Origin: Virgibacillus_R byunsanensis
Lineage (GTDB): Bacteria > Bacillota > Bacilli > Bacillales > Amphibacillaceae
DNA: 64,000 bases
Direction of reading: 5' to 3'
Assembly: GCF_042675965.1 (NCBI RefSeq)
Contig: NZ_JBHTKJ010000034.1
Span: 3,201 to 67,200 of the forward strand
Part shown: piece by piece, positions 26,554-34,899 of the stretch
How positions within the stretch are numbered: position 1 is the first letter of the stretch
How the letters are laid out: every line of letters starts with the position of its first letter
Made by a program: the position numbers and the translations under genes
Notes under the pieces: model-generated
Seen by the model: the letters and a program-made list of their open reading frames with translations, nothing else
What the model was told of the DNA's origin: nothing
Databases searched by the model: none

Positions 26554-26678
26554 CTAGGAGGCTGTCCGATGGAATAATTTCTGTGAATATATATGCATTC
26601 ACACTGAATTATTAATGTATAATCCACCATATTTTGAATAAATATTCGGCAATTTCACTTCGTCGGACAGCCTCCTAG
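26554..26678. mobile_element. 125-bp MITE-like element with 16-bp terminal inverted repeats
   Basis: CTAGGAGGCTGTCCGA (26554-26569) is exactly inverted at 26663-26678. The 93-bp interior is AT-rich and non-coding. The outermost CTAG on both sides could be a target duplication, leaving GAGGCTGTCCGA ends like those of transposases. No transposase is present, so it would be non-autonomous. Confidence 0.5.
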
Positions 26679-26690
26679 AACACTTCCGTT

Positions 26691-26897
26691 TTAGTCCTGT
26701 TTTTTCTTGTTCAATTCTACTATATTATGCTTCATGAGTGGGTTGATAAACTTCTCTTGGCGCTCCTTTTTGAAACGATCCAGTTCCTCCGGCGTCATAT
26801 CCTTTACAATTTCAGATACATGTCTACCTGGAAGGTTTTCAAATTCCTCTTTCGTCAGTTCGACTACCTCACCATTTTTCACAATAAAATGTTCCAT
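26691..26897 (-). CDS. 68-aa protein of unknown function under a SAM riboswitch
   Basis: A small charged protein (MEHFIVKNGEVVELTKEEF...), predicted helical, with no cysteines and no membrane segment. AAAGGAGG precedes the ATG. It is the only gene downstream of the SAM-I riboswitch at 26969-27064 and its terminator, so expression should rise when S-adenosylmethionine is scarce. It is not a methionine-biosynthesis or transport gene that I know. The MITE-like repeat begins 13 bp past its stop, so genes that once followed may have been lost. Function unknown. Confidence 0.75.
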   Translation of the reverse strand: MEHFIVKNGEVVELTKEEFENLPGRHVSEIVKDMTPEELDRFKKERQEKFINPLMKHNIVELNKKKQD

Positions 26898-26921
26898 TTC
26901 CTATTCCTCCTTTAAAATATT

Positions 26922-26962
26922 AAAAACCCCTTTTTGCATTGGATATACAAAAAGGGGTTTTT
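26922..26962 (-). terminator. regulated terminator of the SAM riboswitch
   Basis: Perfect 15-bp stem (26922-26936 with 26948-26962), GC core CCCC/GGGG, followed on the minus strand by TTTTTAATATTTT, directly between aptamer and gene. Confidence 0.88.
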
Positions 26963-26968
26963 ACCGAT

Positions 26969-27064
26969 TTATCATCCAAAGCAATTGCTTTGCTGGTGGT
27001 AGCACCTTACTACAGCAGGTTGCTGTGACGTCTCTGAGCCAGATCTCTCGGTCACTCTTGATAA
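26969..27064 (-). ncRNA. SAM-I (S-box) riboswitch
   Basis: The minus-strand transcript has all SAM-I landmarks in order. P1 is TTATCA/TGATAA, followed by AAGAG and P2 GTGAC/GTCAC. The P2 loop carries CTGG, which can pair with the CCAG of GCTACCACCAGC (the conserved pseudoknot). Then come GCAACC, P3 with AAGGTGCTA, and P4 (AAAGC AATT GCTTT). Ligand-bound RNA should favour the downstream terminator and switch off the 68-aa gene. Confidence 0.9.
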
Positions 27065-27080
27065 CTATTCAATTACATGT

Positions 27081-27108
27081 ATTATATCGTACCTTGTTGA
27101 AACTTCAA
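27081..27108 (-). promoter_or_regulatory. promoter of the SAM-riboswitch transcript
   Basis: Minus-strand TTGAAG (27108-27103), 16-bp spacer, TATAAT (27086-27081); the start point would fall a few bases before the aptamer. It shows the unit is independent of the arsenic operon. Confidence 0.75.
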
Positions 27109-27123
27109 ATGATTTTACCTGGC

Positions 27124-27543
27124 TTATTCTCCAGTATCTGCAAACCGTTTGATTCGTTCACCAATCTCATCACGTACCCGTTGGAATACGCTCCATTTTT
27201 CCGCTTCTGTTCCTTCTGCTTTTGCTGGGTCATCAAACCCCCAATGTTCTCGTTTTACATGTGGTGGGGTCATTGGGCATCTATCTGCTGCATCTCCGCA
27301 AAGGGTTACAGCAAGTGTTGCATTATTTAAAACATCCGTATCAATCGTTTCTGATTGTTGATCAGAAATATCAATGTCGACTTCATTCATGGCTTTTACC
27401 GCATTTGGGTTTAAACCATGTGCTTCAATGCCTGCGCTTTTTACTTCCCACTCGTCTCCTAGATGCTTCTTTGCCCACCCTTCTGCCATTTGACTCCTGC
27501 ATGAATTCCCAGTACATAAGAAATAAATTGTTTTTTTAGCCAT
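27124..27543 (-). CDS. arsC: arsenate reductase, thioredoxin-coupled
   Basis: A 139-aa low-molecular-weight-phosphatase-fold enzyme that reduces arsenate to arsenite. The nucleophile C10 sits in the P-loop CTGNSCRS, and C82 and C89 (VTLCGDAADRCP) complete the three-cysteine relay, at the same positions as in the thioredoxin-linked ArsC of staphylococci and bacilli. It is the last gene of the arsR-arsB-arsC operon, 18 bp after arsB. Its arsenite product is exported by ArsB. AAGGAGAG precedes the ATG on the minus strand. Confidence 0.95.
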   Translation of the reverse strand: MAKKTIYFLCTGNSCRSQMAEGWAKKHLGDEWEVKSAGIEAHGLNPNAVKAMNEVDIDISDQQSETIDTDVLNNATLAVTLCGDAADRCPMTPPHVKREHWGFDDPAKAEGTEAEKWSVFQRVRDEIGERIKRFADTGE

Positions 27544-27561
27544 AGTAGTTCACTCTCCTTT

Positions 27562-28860
27562 TTAGAATACAACTAATGTTACATACAGTCCTAATAACGT
27601 AATAAACAGGATTGGAATCGTTAAAATGATACCTGTTTTAAAGTAAGTCCCCCAGGAAATTTTAACTCCTTTTTGGGATAAAACATGGAGCCATAATAGG
27701 GTTGCTAGCGAACCGATTGGTGTGATTTTCGGACCTAAGTCAGACCCTATTACATTGGCATAAATAAGTGCTTCCCGCATGACACCTGATGTATCTGTTT
27801 CAGCAATTGCTAACGCATCGATCATTACGGTCGGCATATTATTCATGATTGATGACAAGATAGCAGCAATGAAGCCCATTGAAATGGTTGCTATAAACAG
27901 GCCTTGTTCGGCACTTGCTTGGATGAGTTGTGCTAACAAATCTGTTAGCCCTGCATTTTTTAAACCGTAGACGACAACATACATGCCAATCGAGAAGAAT
28001 ACGATTGCCCATGGTGCGCCTTTAATGACAGCTGTCGTATCAACTGCCTGACTTCCTCTTGCCATTAGTAAGAAGAAAATCGCTACAATTCCTGCCACGA
28101 TCGAAACAGGGAGATTGATGAACTCACTTACAAAATAACCAATCAGTAAAACAGCAAGAACATACCATGACAGACGAAACAGTTTAGGATCCCTGATTGC
28201 CTCAACAGGCTCCTTTAACTGAGATAAATCGTATGATTGGGGTATATTTTTTCTAAAATAAATTAAAAGTACAATGATAGTTGCAGCTAGCGAGAAGAAG
28301 TTTGGAATAATCATTCGCGTTGCATATTCTACAAACCCAATCTCAAAGAAATCCGCTGATACAATGTTAACTAAGTTACTTACTACTAGTGGAAGTGATG
28401 TGGTATCTGCGATAAATCCACTAGCCATAATAAATGGAAACACCATTTTTTCCTGGAAATTTAAGTTGCGTACCATTGCTAGCACAATAGGTGTCAGAAT
28501 TAAAGCAGCCCCGTCGTTTGCAAAGAAGGCTGCAACAATGGCACCTAGTAAACTGACATAAACAAACATTTTAATTCCATTACCTTTTGCCGCCCTTGCC
28601 ATATGAAGTGCGGCCCATTCAAAGAATCCAATTTCGTCTAAAATTAATGAAATAAGGATAATAGCAACAAAAGCTAATGTTGCGTTCCATACAATTTGTG
28701 TTACTTCTATTACATCACTAAACCCTACTACTCCTACTAATAAAGCAAGGATAGCTCCACCACATGCGGACCATCCAATCGATAAATTTTTTGGCTGCCA
28801 AATAACTAAGATTAGGGTGACCAAAAATATTAACGATGCTAGTATAACCGATGATGACAA
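27562..28860 (-). CDS. arsB: arsenite efflux permease, ArsB type
   Basis: A 432-aa integral membrane protein of the ArsB/NhaD ion-transporter superfamily, with about twelve helices and conserved stretches FANDGAALILTPIV (~112) and SSIMNNMPTVMI (~340). It exports arsenite using the membrane potential. The length and absence of a cysteine-containing Acr3 signature separate it from Acr3. It lies between arsR (16 bp upstream) and arsC. No arsA ATPase or arsD is present, so it acts as a secondary transporter. Confidence 0.93.
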   Translation of the reverse strand: MSSSVILASLIFLVTLILVIWQPKNLSIGWSACGGAILALLVGVVGFSDVIEVTQIVWNATLAFVAIILISLILDEIGFFEWAALHMARAAKGNGIKMFVYVSLLGAIVAAFFANDGAALILTPIVLAMVRNLNFQEKMVFPFIMASGFIADTTSLPLVVSNLVNIVSADFFEIGFVEYATRMIIPNFFSLAATIIVLLIYFRKNIPQSYDLSQLKEPVEAIRDPKLFRLSWYVLAVLLIGYFVSEFINLPVSIVAGIVAIFFLLMARGSQAVDTTAVIKGAPWAIVFFSIGMYVVVYGLKNAGLTDLLAQLIQASAEQGLFIATISMGFIAAILSSIMNNMPTVMIDALAIAETDTSGVMREALIYANVIGSDLGPKITPIGSLATLLWLHVLSQKGVKISWGTYFKTGIILTIPILFITLLGLYVTLVVF

Positions 28861-28876
28861 GACTCTTCCCCTCCAA

Positions 28877-29224
28877 TTAACAACATGTAATTCGTGTACC
28901 TTGATCTTCTAATTCTTTTAACTTATGGTCTTGATTTGGTAGCTGATGGAGTATTTGCTCCACAAACGGATAATGTTCATTGTTTTTATTTATAGAGTAG
29001 AAGATCCATTGCCCTCTTCTCTCTTCTTTTACCAACCCAACATCTCTTAATTTACGAAGGTGTTGACTAATAGATGGTTGACTCGCCTTAAAGATTTCAA
29101 CAAATTCACAAACACAGCAATCATGATGATCAAGAATCTTAACCATCGTCAACCGCGTTTTATCACCTAGCAATTTCAAAATCAGTGCCGCCTTGTCTAT
29201 CGTAATCTCTGTTGCTTGTAGCAT
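28877..29224 (-). CDS. arsR: ArsR family metalloregulator
   Basis: A winged-helix repressor of about 115 aa. The sensor helix reads CCVCEFV, an arsenite-binding cluster of vicinal cysteines like the CVC of classical ArsR. The recognition helix is ASQPSISQHLRKLRDVGLV and the wing is EERRGQWIFYSI. ATG at 29224 is preferred because AGGAGG is nine bases upstream, while the ATG at 29230 is too close. It should repress its own operon until arsenite binds. It is divergent from pstS with about 190 bp between them. Confidence 0.92.
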   Translation of the reverse strand: MLQATEITIDKAALILKLLGDKTRLTMVKILDHHDCCVCEFVEIFKASQPSISQHLRKLRDVGLVKEERRGQWIFYSINKNNEHYPFVEQILHQLPNQDHKLKELEDQGTRITCC

Positions 29225-29303
29225 AAACATACACCTCCTATATGATCATTCGCACATTAGTATATAATAATTCACTTATATTTTAAAGTTATACTATTCA
29301 TTC

Positions 29304-29357
29304 TTTACAAAAGCTTTACACTCAGACCATATTCTCTTAACACTCACCTACTATACT
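29304..29357 (+). promoter_or_regulatory. PhoP box and -10 of the pst operon
   Basis: TTTACA (29304), TTTACA (29315) and TTAACA (29337) lie on an exact 11-bp grid, with a degenerate unit (ACCATA) at 29326. A -10 TATACT is at 29352-29357. If transcription starts near 29364, the box covers about -60 to -22, where PhoP binds in Bacillus pst promoters. Confidence 0.8.
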
Positions 29358-29417
29358 AGAATTTGAGAGAGGAAATCTCTTAACAAATAAAAAGTTACAA
29401 AGGGGAGGACAATTTTT

Positions 29418-30434
29418 ATGAAATTTAAAACGTATCTACTATTTTTTGTGATGGCTGCTCTAACAATCGTAATGGTAGCTTGTGGAACAGATTCAGAGGA
29501 AGAAGAGACCGATAATAATGATTCAGACGACACATCTTCTGCAAGTGCAGAAACAGACGATAGTGAAACAACTGAACCAACCGAATTAGAAGGTAGTGTT
29601 GTCATTGATGGTTCTGGAACTGTTTACCCTTTAATGGCTAGATTAGCTGAAGAATATATGATTACGGAGGAAGAAGGCGTGTCTGTTGAAGTAGGTCGTG
29701 CAGGTTCTAGTGCTGGGTTTGGGAAATTTCTTGTAGAAGACGGTACAGACTTTAACGACGCATCACGAAAGATCAAAGATGAGGAACAAGCGAAAGCAGA
29801 TGAATTAGGCATCGAAGTAAAAGAAATGAAAGTAGCTTTAGACGGCTTAACATTTGTTATTAACAAAGATAATGACTGGGCTAGTGAGCTTACAGAAGAA
29901 GATCTACTAAACATTTTCCGTGCTGATGGAGGAGTAACGAAGTGGTCAGACATTAATCCTGACTTTCCTGATGAAGAGATCCAAACATATGGACCAAATG
30001 AAAACCACGGTACGTATGAATTCTTTTATGAAAATATCCTTGAAGAACAGGATTTAATTAGTACCGTAAATCTACAGCAGGAATATTCAACTCTTGTGAA
30101 ACTTGTATCAGAAGATGTTAACGGAATTGGGTTTTTTGGCTTTGGTTACTATGTGAACAATCAGGATCAATTACAAGCAGTTAACGTTGACTTTGGTGAA
30201 GGGCCTGTTGAACCAACCCTTGATACAATAGCTGAAGATGGTGATTATGCCCCATTCACTCGTCCGGTGTTCACCTATTTAAATGTTGATATGGCGAAAG
30301 AAAAGCCACAGGTTTTAGATTACGCACTTTACGTTGCAAATCATGTTAATGAATTTGCTGGAGAAACTGGATTTGCACCACTTCCAGAAGCAGAAGTTCA
30401 AGAATATGTTGACTTTCTAGAAGGACTAAAATAA
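29418..30434 (+). CDS. pstS: phosphate ABC transporter substrate-binding lipoprotein
   Basis: A 338-aa periplasmic-type binding protein anchored by a lipobox cysteine at residue 22 (TIVMVAC). A ~40-residue acidic, Ser/Thr-rich linker follows, then the PstS domain: GSGTVYPL for phosphate contact, GRAGSSAGFGKF, and NENHGTYEFF. AAAGGGGAGGAC precedes the start. It is the first gene of pstSCA and sits behind a Pho box, so it should be induced by phosphate starvation. The acidic linker is typical of salt-adapted surface proteins. Confidence 0.95.
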   Translation: MKFKTYLLFFVMAALTIVMVACGTDSEEEETDNNDSDDTSSASAETDDSETTEPTELEGSVVIDGSGTVYPLMARLAEEYMITEEEGVSVEVGRAGSSAGFGKFLVEDGTDFNDASRKIKDEEQAKADELGIEVKEMKVALDGLTFVINKDNDWASELTEEDLLNIFRADGGVTKWSDINPDFPDEEIQTYGPNENHGTYEFFYENILEEQDLISTVNLQQEYSTLVKLVSEDVNGIGFFGFGYYVNNQDQLQAVNVDFGEGPVEPTLDTIAEDGDYAPFTRPVFTYLNVDMAKEKPQVLDYALYVANHVNEFAGETGFAPLPEAEVQEYVDFLEGLK

Positions 30435-30521
30435 CAAACTAGTACTCTAGGATAAGATGAGAGCTACCTAAATGCTCTCGTCTTATTATGAGTTATCAGC
30501 AGGGAAAGCGAGGTCCAATAA

Positions 30522-31481
30522 ATGATAACAAACAGCGATCTAAACAACAAAAATACTGCTGTTAATGTTAGAGAATTGATAGAAAAAAGGAAGAATTCGA
30601 AGCGTTTATCCAATTATACGGAAAAGATCATTCCGGTGCTTCTTTTTCTTATTGCATCTATATCTATACTGACTACAGTTGGAATAATCTACACATTGCT
30701 TAAAGAAACAATTGAGTTTTTTAAACAAGTAGCCTTTAGTGAATTTTTCACAGGAACCGTACTGAAACCATTAAGTCAAAATCCAGAGTTCGGTATATTG
30801 CCATTAATTAATGGTACTATTCTTTCTTCCGTGATTGCGATGTTCGTAGCTGCTCCAATCGGATTAATGTCAGCCATTTATCTAAGTGAATACGCATCCG
30901 ATAAAGTGAGGAAGACAGTAAAACCTTTGTTAGAAATACTTGCCGGCATACCAACCATTGTGTATGGATTTTTTGCGTTTACATTTGTAACGCCAATCCT
31001 ACGAGAAATAATCCCCGGCCTTGAAGCAACCAATATTTTTAGTCCAGGTCTTGTAATGGGGATTATGATTATTCCAATGATTGCTTCGATGTCCGAGGAT
31101 GCCATGACTTCTGTTCCTAACTCCATGAGAGAAGGTGCTTTTGCAATGGGTGCAACTAAATTGGAGGTTTCCTTACGTATTGTCATTCCAGCTGCTTTAT
31201 CTGGGATTATCGCCTCTTTTGTACTTGGGATATCCCGTGCGATTGGTGAAACTATGATTGTTACCATTGCCAGTGGAAGCTCCAAGAATTTCACATTTGA
31301 TATTACCCAATCCATGCAAACGATGACTGCTTATATTGTTGAAGTTACTGGTGGAGATGCACCTGCAGGTTCGACGATTTACTACAGCTTATATGCGGTT
31401 GCTATGACATTATTTGTCTTTACCTTTATGATGAACTTACTTGCAAGATACGTCTCTCGTAGGTTTAGGGAGGAATATTAA
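30522..31481 (+). CDS. pstC: phosphate ABC transporter permease
   Basis: A 319-aa inner-membrane permease with six helices. The cytoplasmic N-terminal ~40 residues are followed by the binding-protein-dependent transport domain. The EAA loop reads EGAFAMGATKLEVSLRIVIP near residue 205 and precedes SRAIGETMIV. It pairs with PstA to form the channel. The gap to pstS is 87 bp and contains no strong terminator; pstA begins right after its stop. Confidence 0.94.
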   Translation: MITNSDLNNKNTAVNVRELIEKRKNSKRLSNYTEKIIPVLLFLIASISILTTVGIIYTLLKETIEFFKQVAFSEFFTGTVLKPLSQNPEFGILPLINGTILSSVIAMFVAAPIGLMSAIYLSEYASDKVRKTVKPLLEILAGIPTIVYGFFAFTFVTPILREIIPGLEATNIFSPGLVMGIMIIPMIASMSEDAMTSVPNSMREGAFAMGATKLEVSLRIVIPAALSGIIASFVLGISRAIGETMIVTIASGSSKNFTFDITQSMQTMTAYIVEVTGGDAPAGSTIYYSLYAVAMTLFVFTFMMNLLARYVSRRFREEY

Positions 31482-31482
31482 C

Positions 31483-32367
31483 ATGAAACATGTTGATACA
31501 GCACAAGTTCAGAAGAAAATGAATGCACGTTTGCTAACCAATACGTTAGCCAAAATATTATTCTTATTATCTACTTTATTTGGTCTTATAGTACTTGTTA
31601 TTCTACTTTATCGTGTAATTTCAGATGGATTAAATTGGATTAATTTTGATTTTCTTACGGGTAAATTATCAACACAACCCGAACGCGCAGGAATTATGGG
31701 TGCGATACTCGGGACATTCTGGCTAATGGTTGTTGTTGGCCCAGTTACGATGTTTTTGGGTGTTGGAACAGCCATTTATCTAGAACTATACGCGAAAAAA
31801 GGACGTCTGCAATCGTTCATTCAGACTAACATTGCAAATTTAGCTGGTGTCCCATCGATTGTATATGGCATTTTAGGTATGACAATCTTTGTTAGAGCCT
31901 TGGATTTTGGCAATATCGTTTTAGCTGGTGGTTTAACCATGTCATTACTGGTTTTGCCTATCGTGGTTGTTGCCAGCCAAGAAGCTATTCGAGCAGTTCC
32001 ACAGCATTTAAGTGAAGCATCGTATGGAATGGGTGCAACGAAATGGCAAACGATTAAAAAAATCCTGCTTCCTGCAGCGTTACCTGGAATTTTAACGGGG
32101 GCCATTTTATCCCTATCTCGTGCAATCGGGGAAACAGCTCCATTAGTTGTGATTGGAATTCCAGCACTTTTAATTCCCTTTCCAGGAAATATTATGGATA
32201 AATTCACCGTACTACCGATGCAAATATATTATTGGACACTTGATTCGGCACTTACAGCAGAATATGCAAACCTGGCTGCTGCCACCATTGTTGTGTTGTT
32301 AATCGTCTTATTCGTACTCAACGCAACAGCTATTATTATTCGTAACAAATTTCAGAAAAAATACTGA
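31483..32367 (+). CDS. pstA: phosphate ABC transporter permease
   Basis: About 294 aa, six membrane helices, with EAA loop SYGMGATKWQTIKKILLP and SRAIGETAPLVV. ATG 31483 has GGAGG upstream and lies directly after the pstC stop. The longer frame from 31441 would lie inside pstC and lacks a ribosome site. A terminator follows at 32395, so pstB (the ATPase) and phoU are not in this operon. In most Bacillaceae they follow pstA directly, so the ATPase must be supplied from another locus. Confidence 0.93.
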   Translation: MKHVDTAQVQKKMNARLLTNTLAKILFLLSTLFGLIVLVILLYRVISDGLNWINFDFLTGKLSTQPERAGIMGAILGTFWLMVVVGPVTMFLGVGTAIYLELYAKKGRLQSFIQTNIANLAGVPSIVYGILGMTIFVRALDFGNIVLAGGLTMSLLVLPIVVVASQEAIRAVPQHLSEASYGMGATKWQTIKKILLPAALPGILTGAILSLSRAIGETAPLVVIGIPALLIPFPGNIMDKFTVLPMQIYYWTLDSALTAEYANLAAATIVVLLIVLFVLNATAIIIRNKFQKKY

Positions 32368-32394
32368 TTCTACAATCCCCCTTTTATATATTGT

Positions 32395-32429
32395 AAAAGA
32401 CTGGCTTACATTATGGAGCCAGTCTTTTT
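32395..32429. terminator. terminator after pstA
   Basis: 12-bp stem AAAAGACTGGCT/AGCCAGTCTTTT with a ten-base loop and T-run, between convergent pstA and the chemoreceptor gene. Confidence 0.9.
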
Positions 32430-32450
32430 GTTATTTCCTTCTCCATATGT

Positions 32451-34187
32451 TTAATTGATTTTGAATCGTCTTGTATTCTTAGAAAGAGAATTCGAGATAT
32501 CTGTGAGTTTCAGACCAATTTCGTGCGTATTTTCCACTTGCTGTATTTGATCTTCACTACTCAAAAGCATCTGCTCTGCACTTGCTAATGTTTCTTGAGA
32601 TACAGATGAAAAACTTACTGCTGTTTGTTCTAACTCAGGTAATATACTCTCCAAATCTTTCAATTCCACCTGCAACCCTTGCAGTTTATCACTTACCTCA
32701 GAAATTTCCTGCATCAGTTTATCTATCGAAAATTTAGAGTCGATAGATGTCTTTAAAGTTGTTTTCGTTTTTTCCAGCATTTGACCAAACTCCTGAGTTG
32801 CGTTCGTTGTTATAGTTTCCATGTTGGATATGGATTGAACTATTTGTTCTGCGGCGCTTGATGACTGTTCAGCCAATTTTCCTACTTCATTGGCTACTAC
32901 CGCAAAACCTTTTCCAGATTCCCCGGCTCGGGCAGCTTCAATCGTGGCATTAAGTGATAATAACTTGGTTTGTTCAGCAATGCCTTGAATTAATCCAACT
33001 AGCTTAGTTATGGAAAAAGAATAATGTTGTACTTCATTTATAGTAGTAGTTAAATGCTCAAAATCTTTTTCAAATGTGCTCACCGTTGTAATTAATTCCG
33101 TCATTTGTTTATCACCTCGTTTAGCAGAATGATTCATATCTACTGAACTACTAAAGACGATATCCATATTTTTAATCATTTTTTCAGTTTTTTGCTTCAT
33201 TGATTTAAAGCTTTCAGCACTATTTTCTGAACTACTTGCCGTTTGTTCTGCTCCTTGCTTTACAACATGAATAGATTCAATTAACTGACGACTAGTTGAA
33301 AGCGTTTCATCAGATGATCCTTGAAGCTCGCCACCTGTCTGTTCTAAATTTATGGTTGTCTCCCTAAGTTCGTTTAACACACTTCTCATATGCCCAATCA
33401 TAGCGTGATAGCTTTTATCTAAAGAAGTAATTTCGGGTAACGTTGTCATTATAGGTGCTGAGTGATTCAAATTCCCCTTTCGAACTTCCTTCATTTTTTG
33501 ACGTAAAACTGTTAATGGTTTAGTTAGACTTCTTACAAAAAGGATTAAGACGATAATAGAAATAATAATACTTGCACTAATAATAGCAATTGTAAAAAGG
33601 GCAACTTCCTTAACCTGTCCCATATAGGACTCAGTTGGAACAAGCAACACATAAGTCCCACTAATTTCGTCCATCTCTTGAAATGAAAGGGTAAATTCCT
33701 CTTTATTGATTGTTTCATGTATGATTCCATTCTTTGTTTCTGTAATAGTACCTACTATTGATTCTGGTATTGAAGGAATGGATTCATTACTGACCTTAAA
33801 AGGAGTTATTTCGTCGTTAGTTATGTAAAAATATTCTGATGAAATTCCATCGTCTTGAAGATTTTCACGCTGTGAACGTATATTTGCATTTAACTGTTGC
33901 TCAAAGTATTCGTCATCACTGACATATGTGAATTTTAGGTTATCTGCTATGTGCCCCATTAATTCTGCTTCGCGAACAAGCCTATTATCAATTGAACTCA
34001 TCATCATATCCTTAGCTTTTACATACGAACCAATCCCCACTGCAAGAATGGAAATAATTAATAACGAAATAAAAAGAGCTAATAAACGGTTTTGTAAACT
34101 GAATTTTTTCATTACATTTTTATACAGTTTCTTAACTTTGTGACTCGAATTTAGCTTTCCTTCTAATGTCTCGGAATTTTTTTCCAA
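32451..34187 (-). CDS. methyl-accepting chemotaxis protein
   Basis: A 578-aa transmembrane chemoreceptor. A basic cytoplasmic N-terminus leads into membrane helix 1 (~33-52), an extracellular sensor of ~150 residues, and membrane helix 2 (~195-217). A HAMP domain follows, then the long coiled-coil signalling domain with hairpin tip GIAEQTKLLSLNATIEAARAGE (~400-420) and GFAVVANEVGKLAEQSS, which contacts CheW and CheA. The start is TTG at 34187, with AGGGGG upstream. The extracellular part shows no recognisable Cache or four-helix signature, so the ligand is unknown. Confidence 0.92.
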   Translation of the reverse strand: MEKNSETLEGKLNSSHKVKKLYKNVMKKFSLQNRLLALFISLLIISILAVGIGSYVKAKDMMMSSIDNRLVREAELMGHIADNLKFTYVSDDEYFEQQLNANIRSQRENLQDDGISSEYFYITNDEITPFKVSNESIPSIPESIVGTITETKNGIIHETINKEEFTLSFQEMDEISGTYVLLVPTESYMGQVKEVALFTIAIISASIIISIIVLILFVRSLTKPLTVLRQKMKEVRKGNLNHSAPIMTTLPEITSLDKSYHAMIGHMRSVLNELRETTINLEQTGGELQGSSDETLSTSRQLIESIHVVKQGAEQTASSSENSAESFKSMKQKTEKMIKNMDIVFSSSVDMNHSAKRGDKQMTELITTVSTFEKDFEHLTTTINEVQHYSFSITKLVGLIQGIAEQTKLLSLNATIEAARAGESGKGFAVVANEVGKLAEQSSSAAEQIVQSISNMETITTNATQEFGQMLEKTKTTLKTSIDSKFSIDKLMQEISEVSDKLQGLQVELKDLESILPELEQTAVSFSSVSQETLASAEQMLLSSEDQIQQVENTHEIGLKLTDISNSLSKNTRRFKIN

Positions 34188-34297
34188 TATATATCCCCCT
34201 CATAAACTGCACACTGTTTAAAGTATATCAAGGGGATATTAAGTTACTGTAAACGTAATGCAAAAAATCGATTAAACTTTCTTGCGATCAATTACTA

Positions 34298-34897
34298 TTA
34301 TTTAAACCAACCCTGCTCTTTAAAACGAGATATGGCTTCAATTCGGTTACTCACTTCCAGCTTATCAAGAATGATAGAAACATAATTTCGGACAGTACCA
34401 TTTGTAAGATAAAGCTCATTAGCAATTTCTTTCGTCGTTTTACCTTCTGCAATCAATTTAAGAACCTGTTCTTCACGTTCAGTTAAAGGATTTTCATTGT
34501 CATAGGCCATATCGACTAATTCTGGTGCATAGACACGTCTGCCATCCATAATTGTGCGAATAGAACTTGCCAAGTCCTCACTTGGACTATCTTTTAACAA
34601 ATATCCATTTACATTGGCTTTTCGAGCTCGTTCAAAATATCCTGTTCGCGCAAAAGTAGTTAATACGATTACCTTACAAGGGTCTTCCTTTAATTCTTCT
34701 GCTGCTTCTAGTCCTGTTTTTTGCGGCATTTCAATGTCCATAATACAAATATCAGGCTTTTGCTGTCTAACTAAATCCAGTACTTCTTCTCCATTTCTTG
34801 CTTTACCAACTACTTCCATGTCTTCTTCAAAATCAAGCAGAGACCCAAGAGCTCCAAGTAACATCCGTTGGTCTTCAGCAATCACAATGCGAATCAC
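34298..34897 (-). CDS. desR: NarL/LuxR-type response regulator, DesR-like
   Basis: A 199-aa regulator. The receiver domain has E8/D9, phospho-acceptor D54 in IMDIEMPQ, and T/K residues LTTFAR and LLKDSP. The C-terminal LuxR HTH reads LTEREEQVLKLIAEGKTTKEIANELYL (no more than this is needed to place it). It is encoded two bases after the kinase and in the same operon as the desaturase, the arrangement of Bacillus subtilis des-desK-desR. Phosphorylated DesR activates des when the membrane becomes too ordered in the cold. Confidence 0.92.
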   Translation of the reverse strand: MIRIVIAEDQRMLLGALGSLLDFEEDMEVVGKARNGEEVLDLVRQQKPDICIMDIEMPQKTGLEAAEELKEDPCKVIVLTTFARTGYFERARKANVNGYLLKDSPSEDLASSIRTIMDGRRVYAPELVDMAYDNENPLTEREEQVLKLIAEGKTTKEIANELYLTNGTVRNYVSIILDKLEVSNRIEAISRFKEQGWFK

Positions 34898-34899
34898 AA

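Noticed and set aside
26707..27330. 207-codon plus-strand frame
   Set aside because: It runs antisense to the 68-aa gene, the SAM riboswitch and arsC, all of which are better supported.
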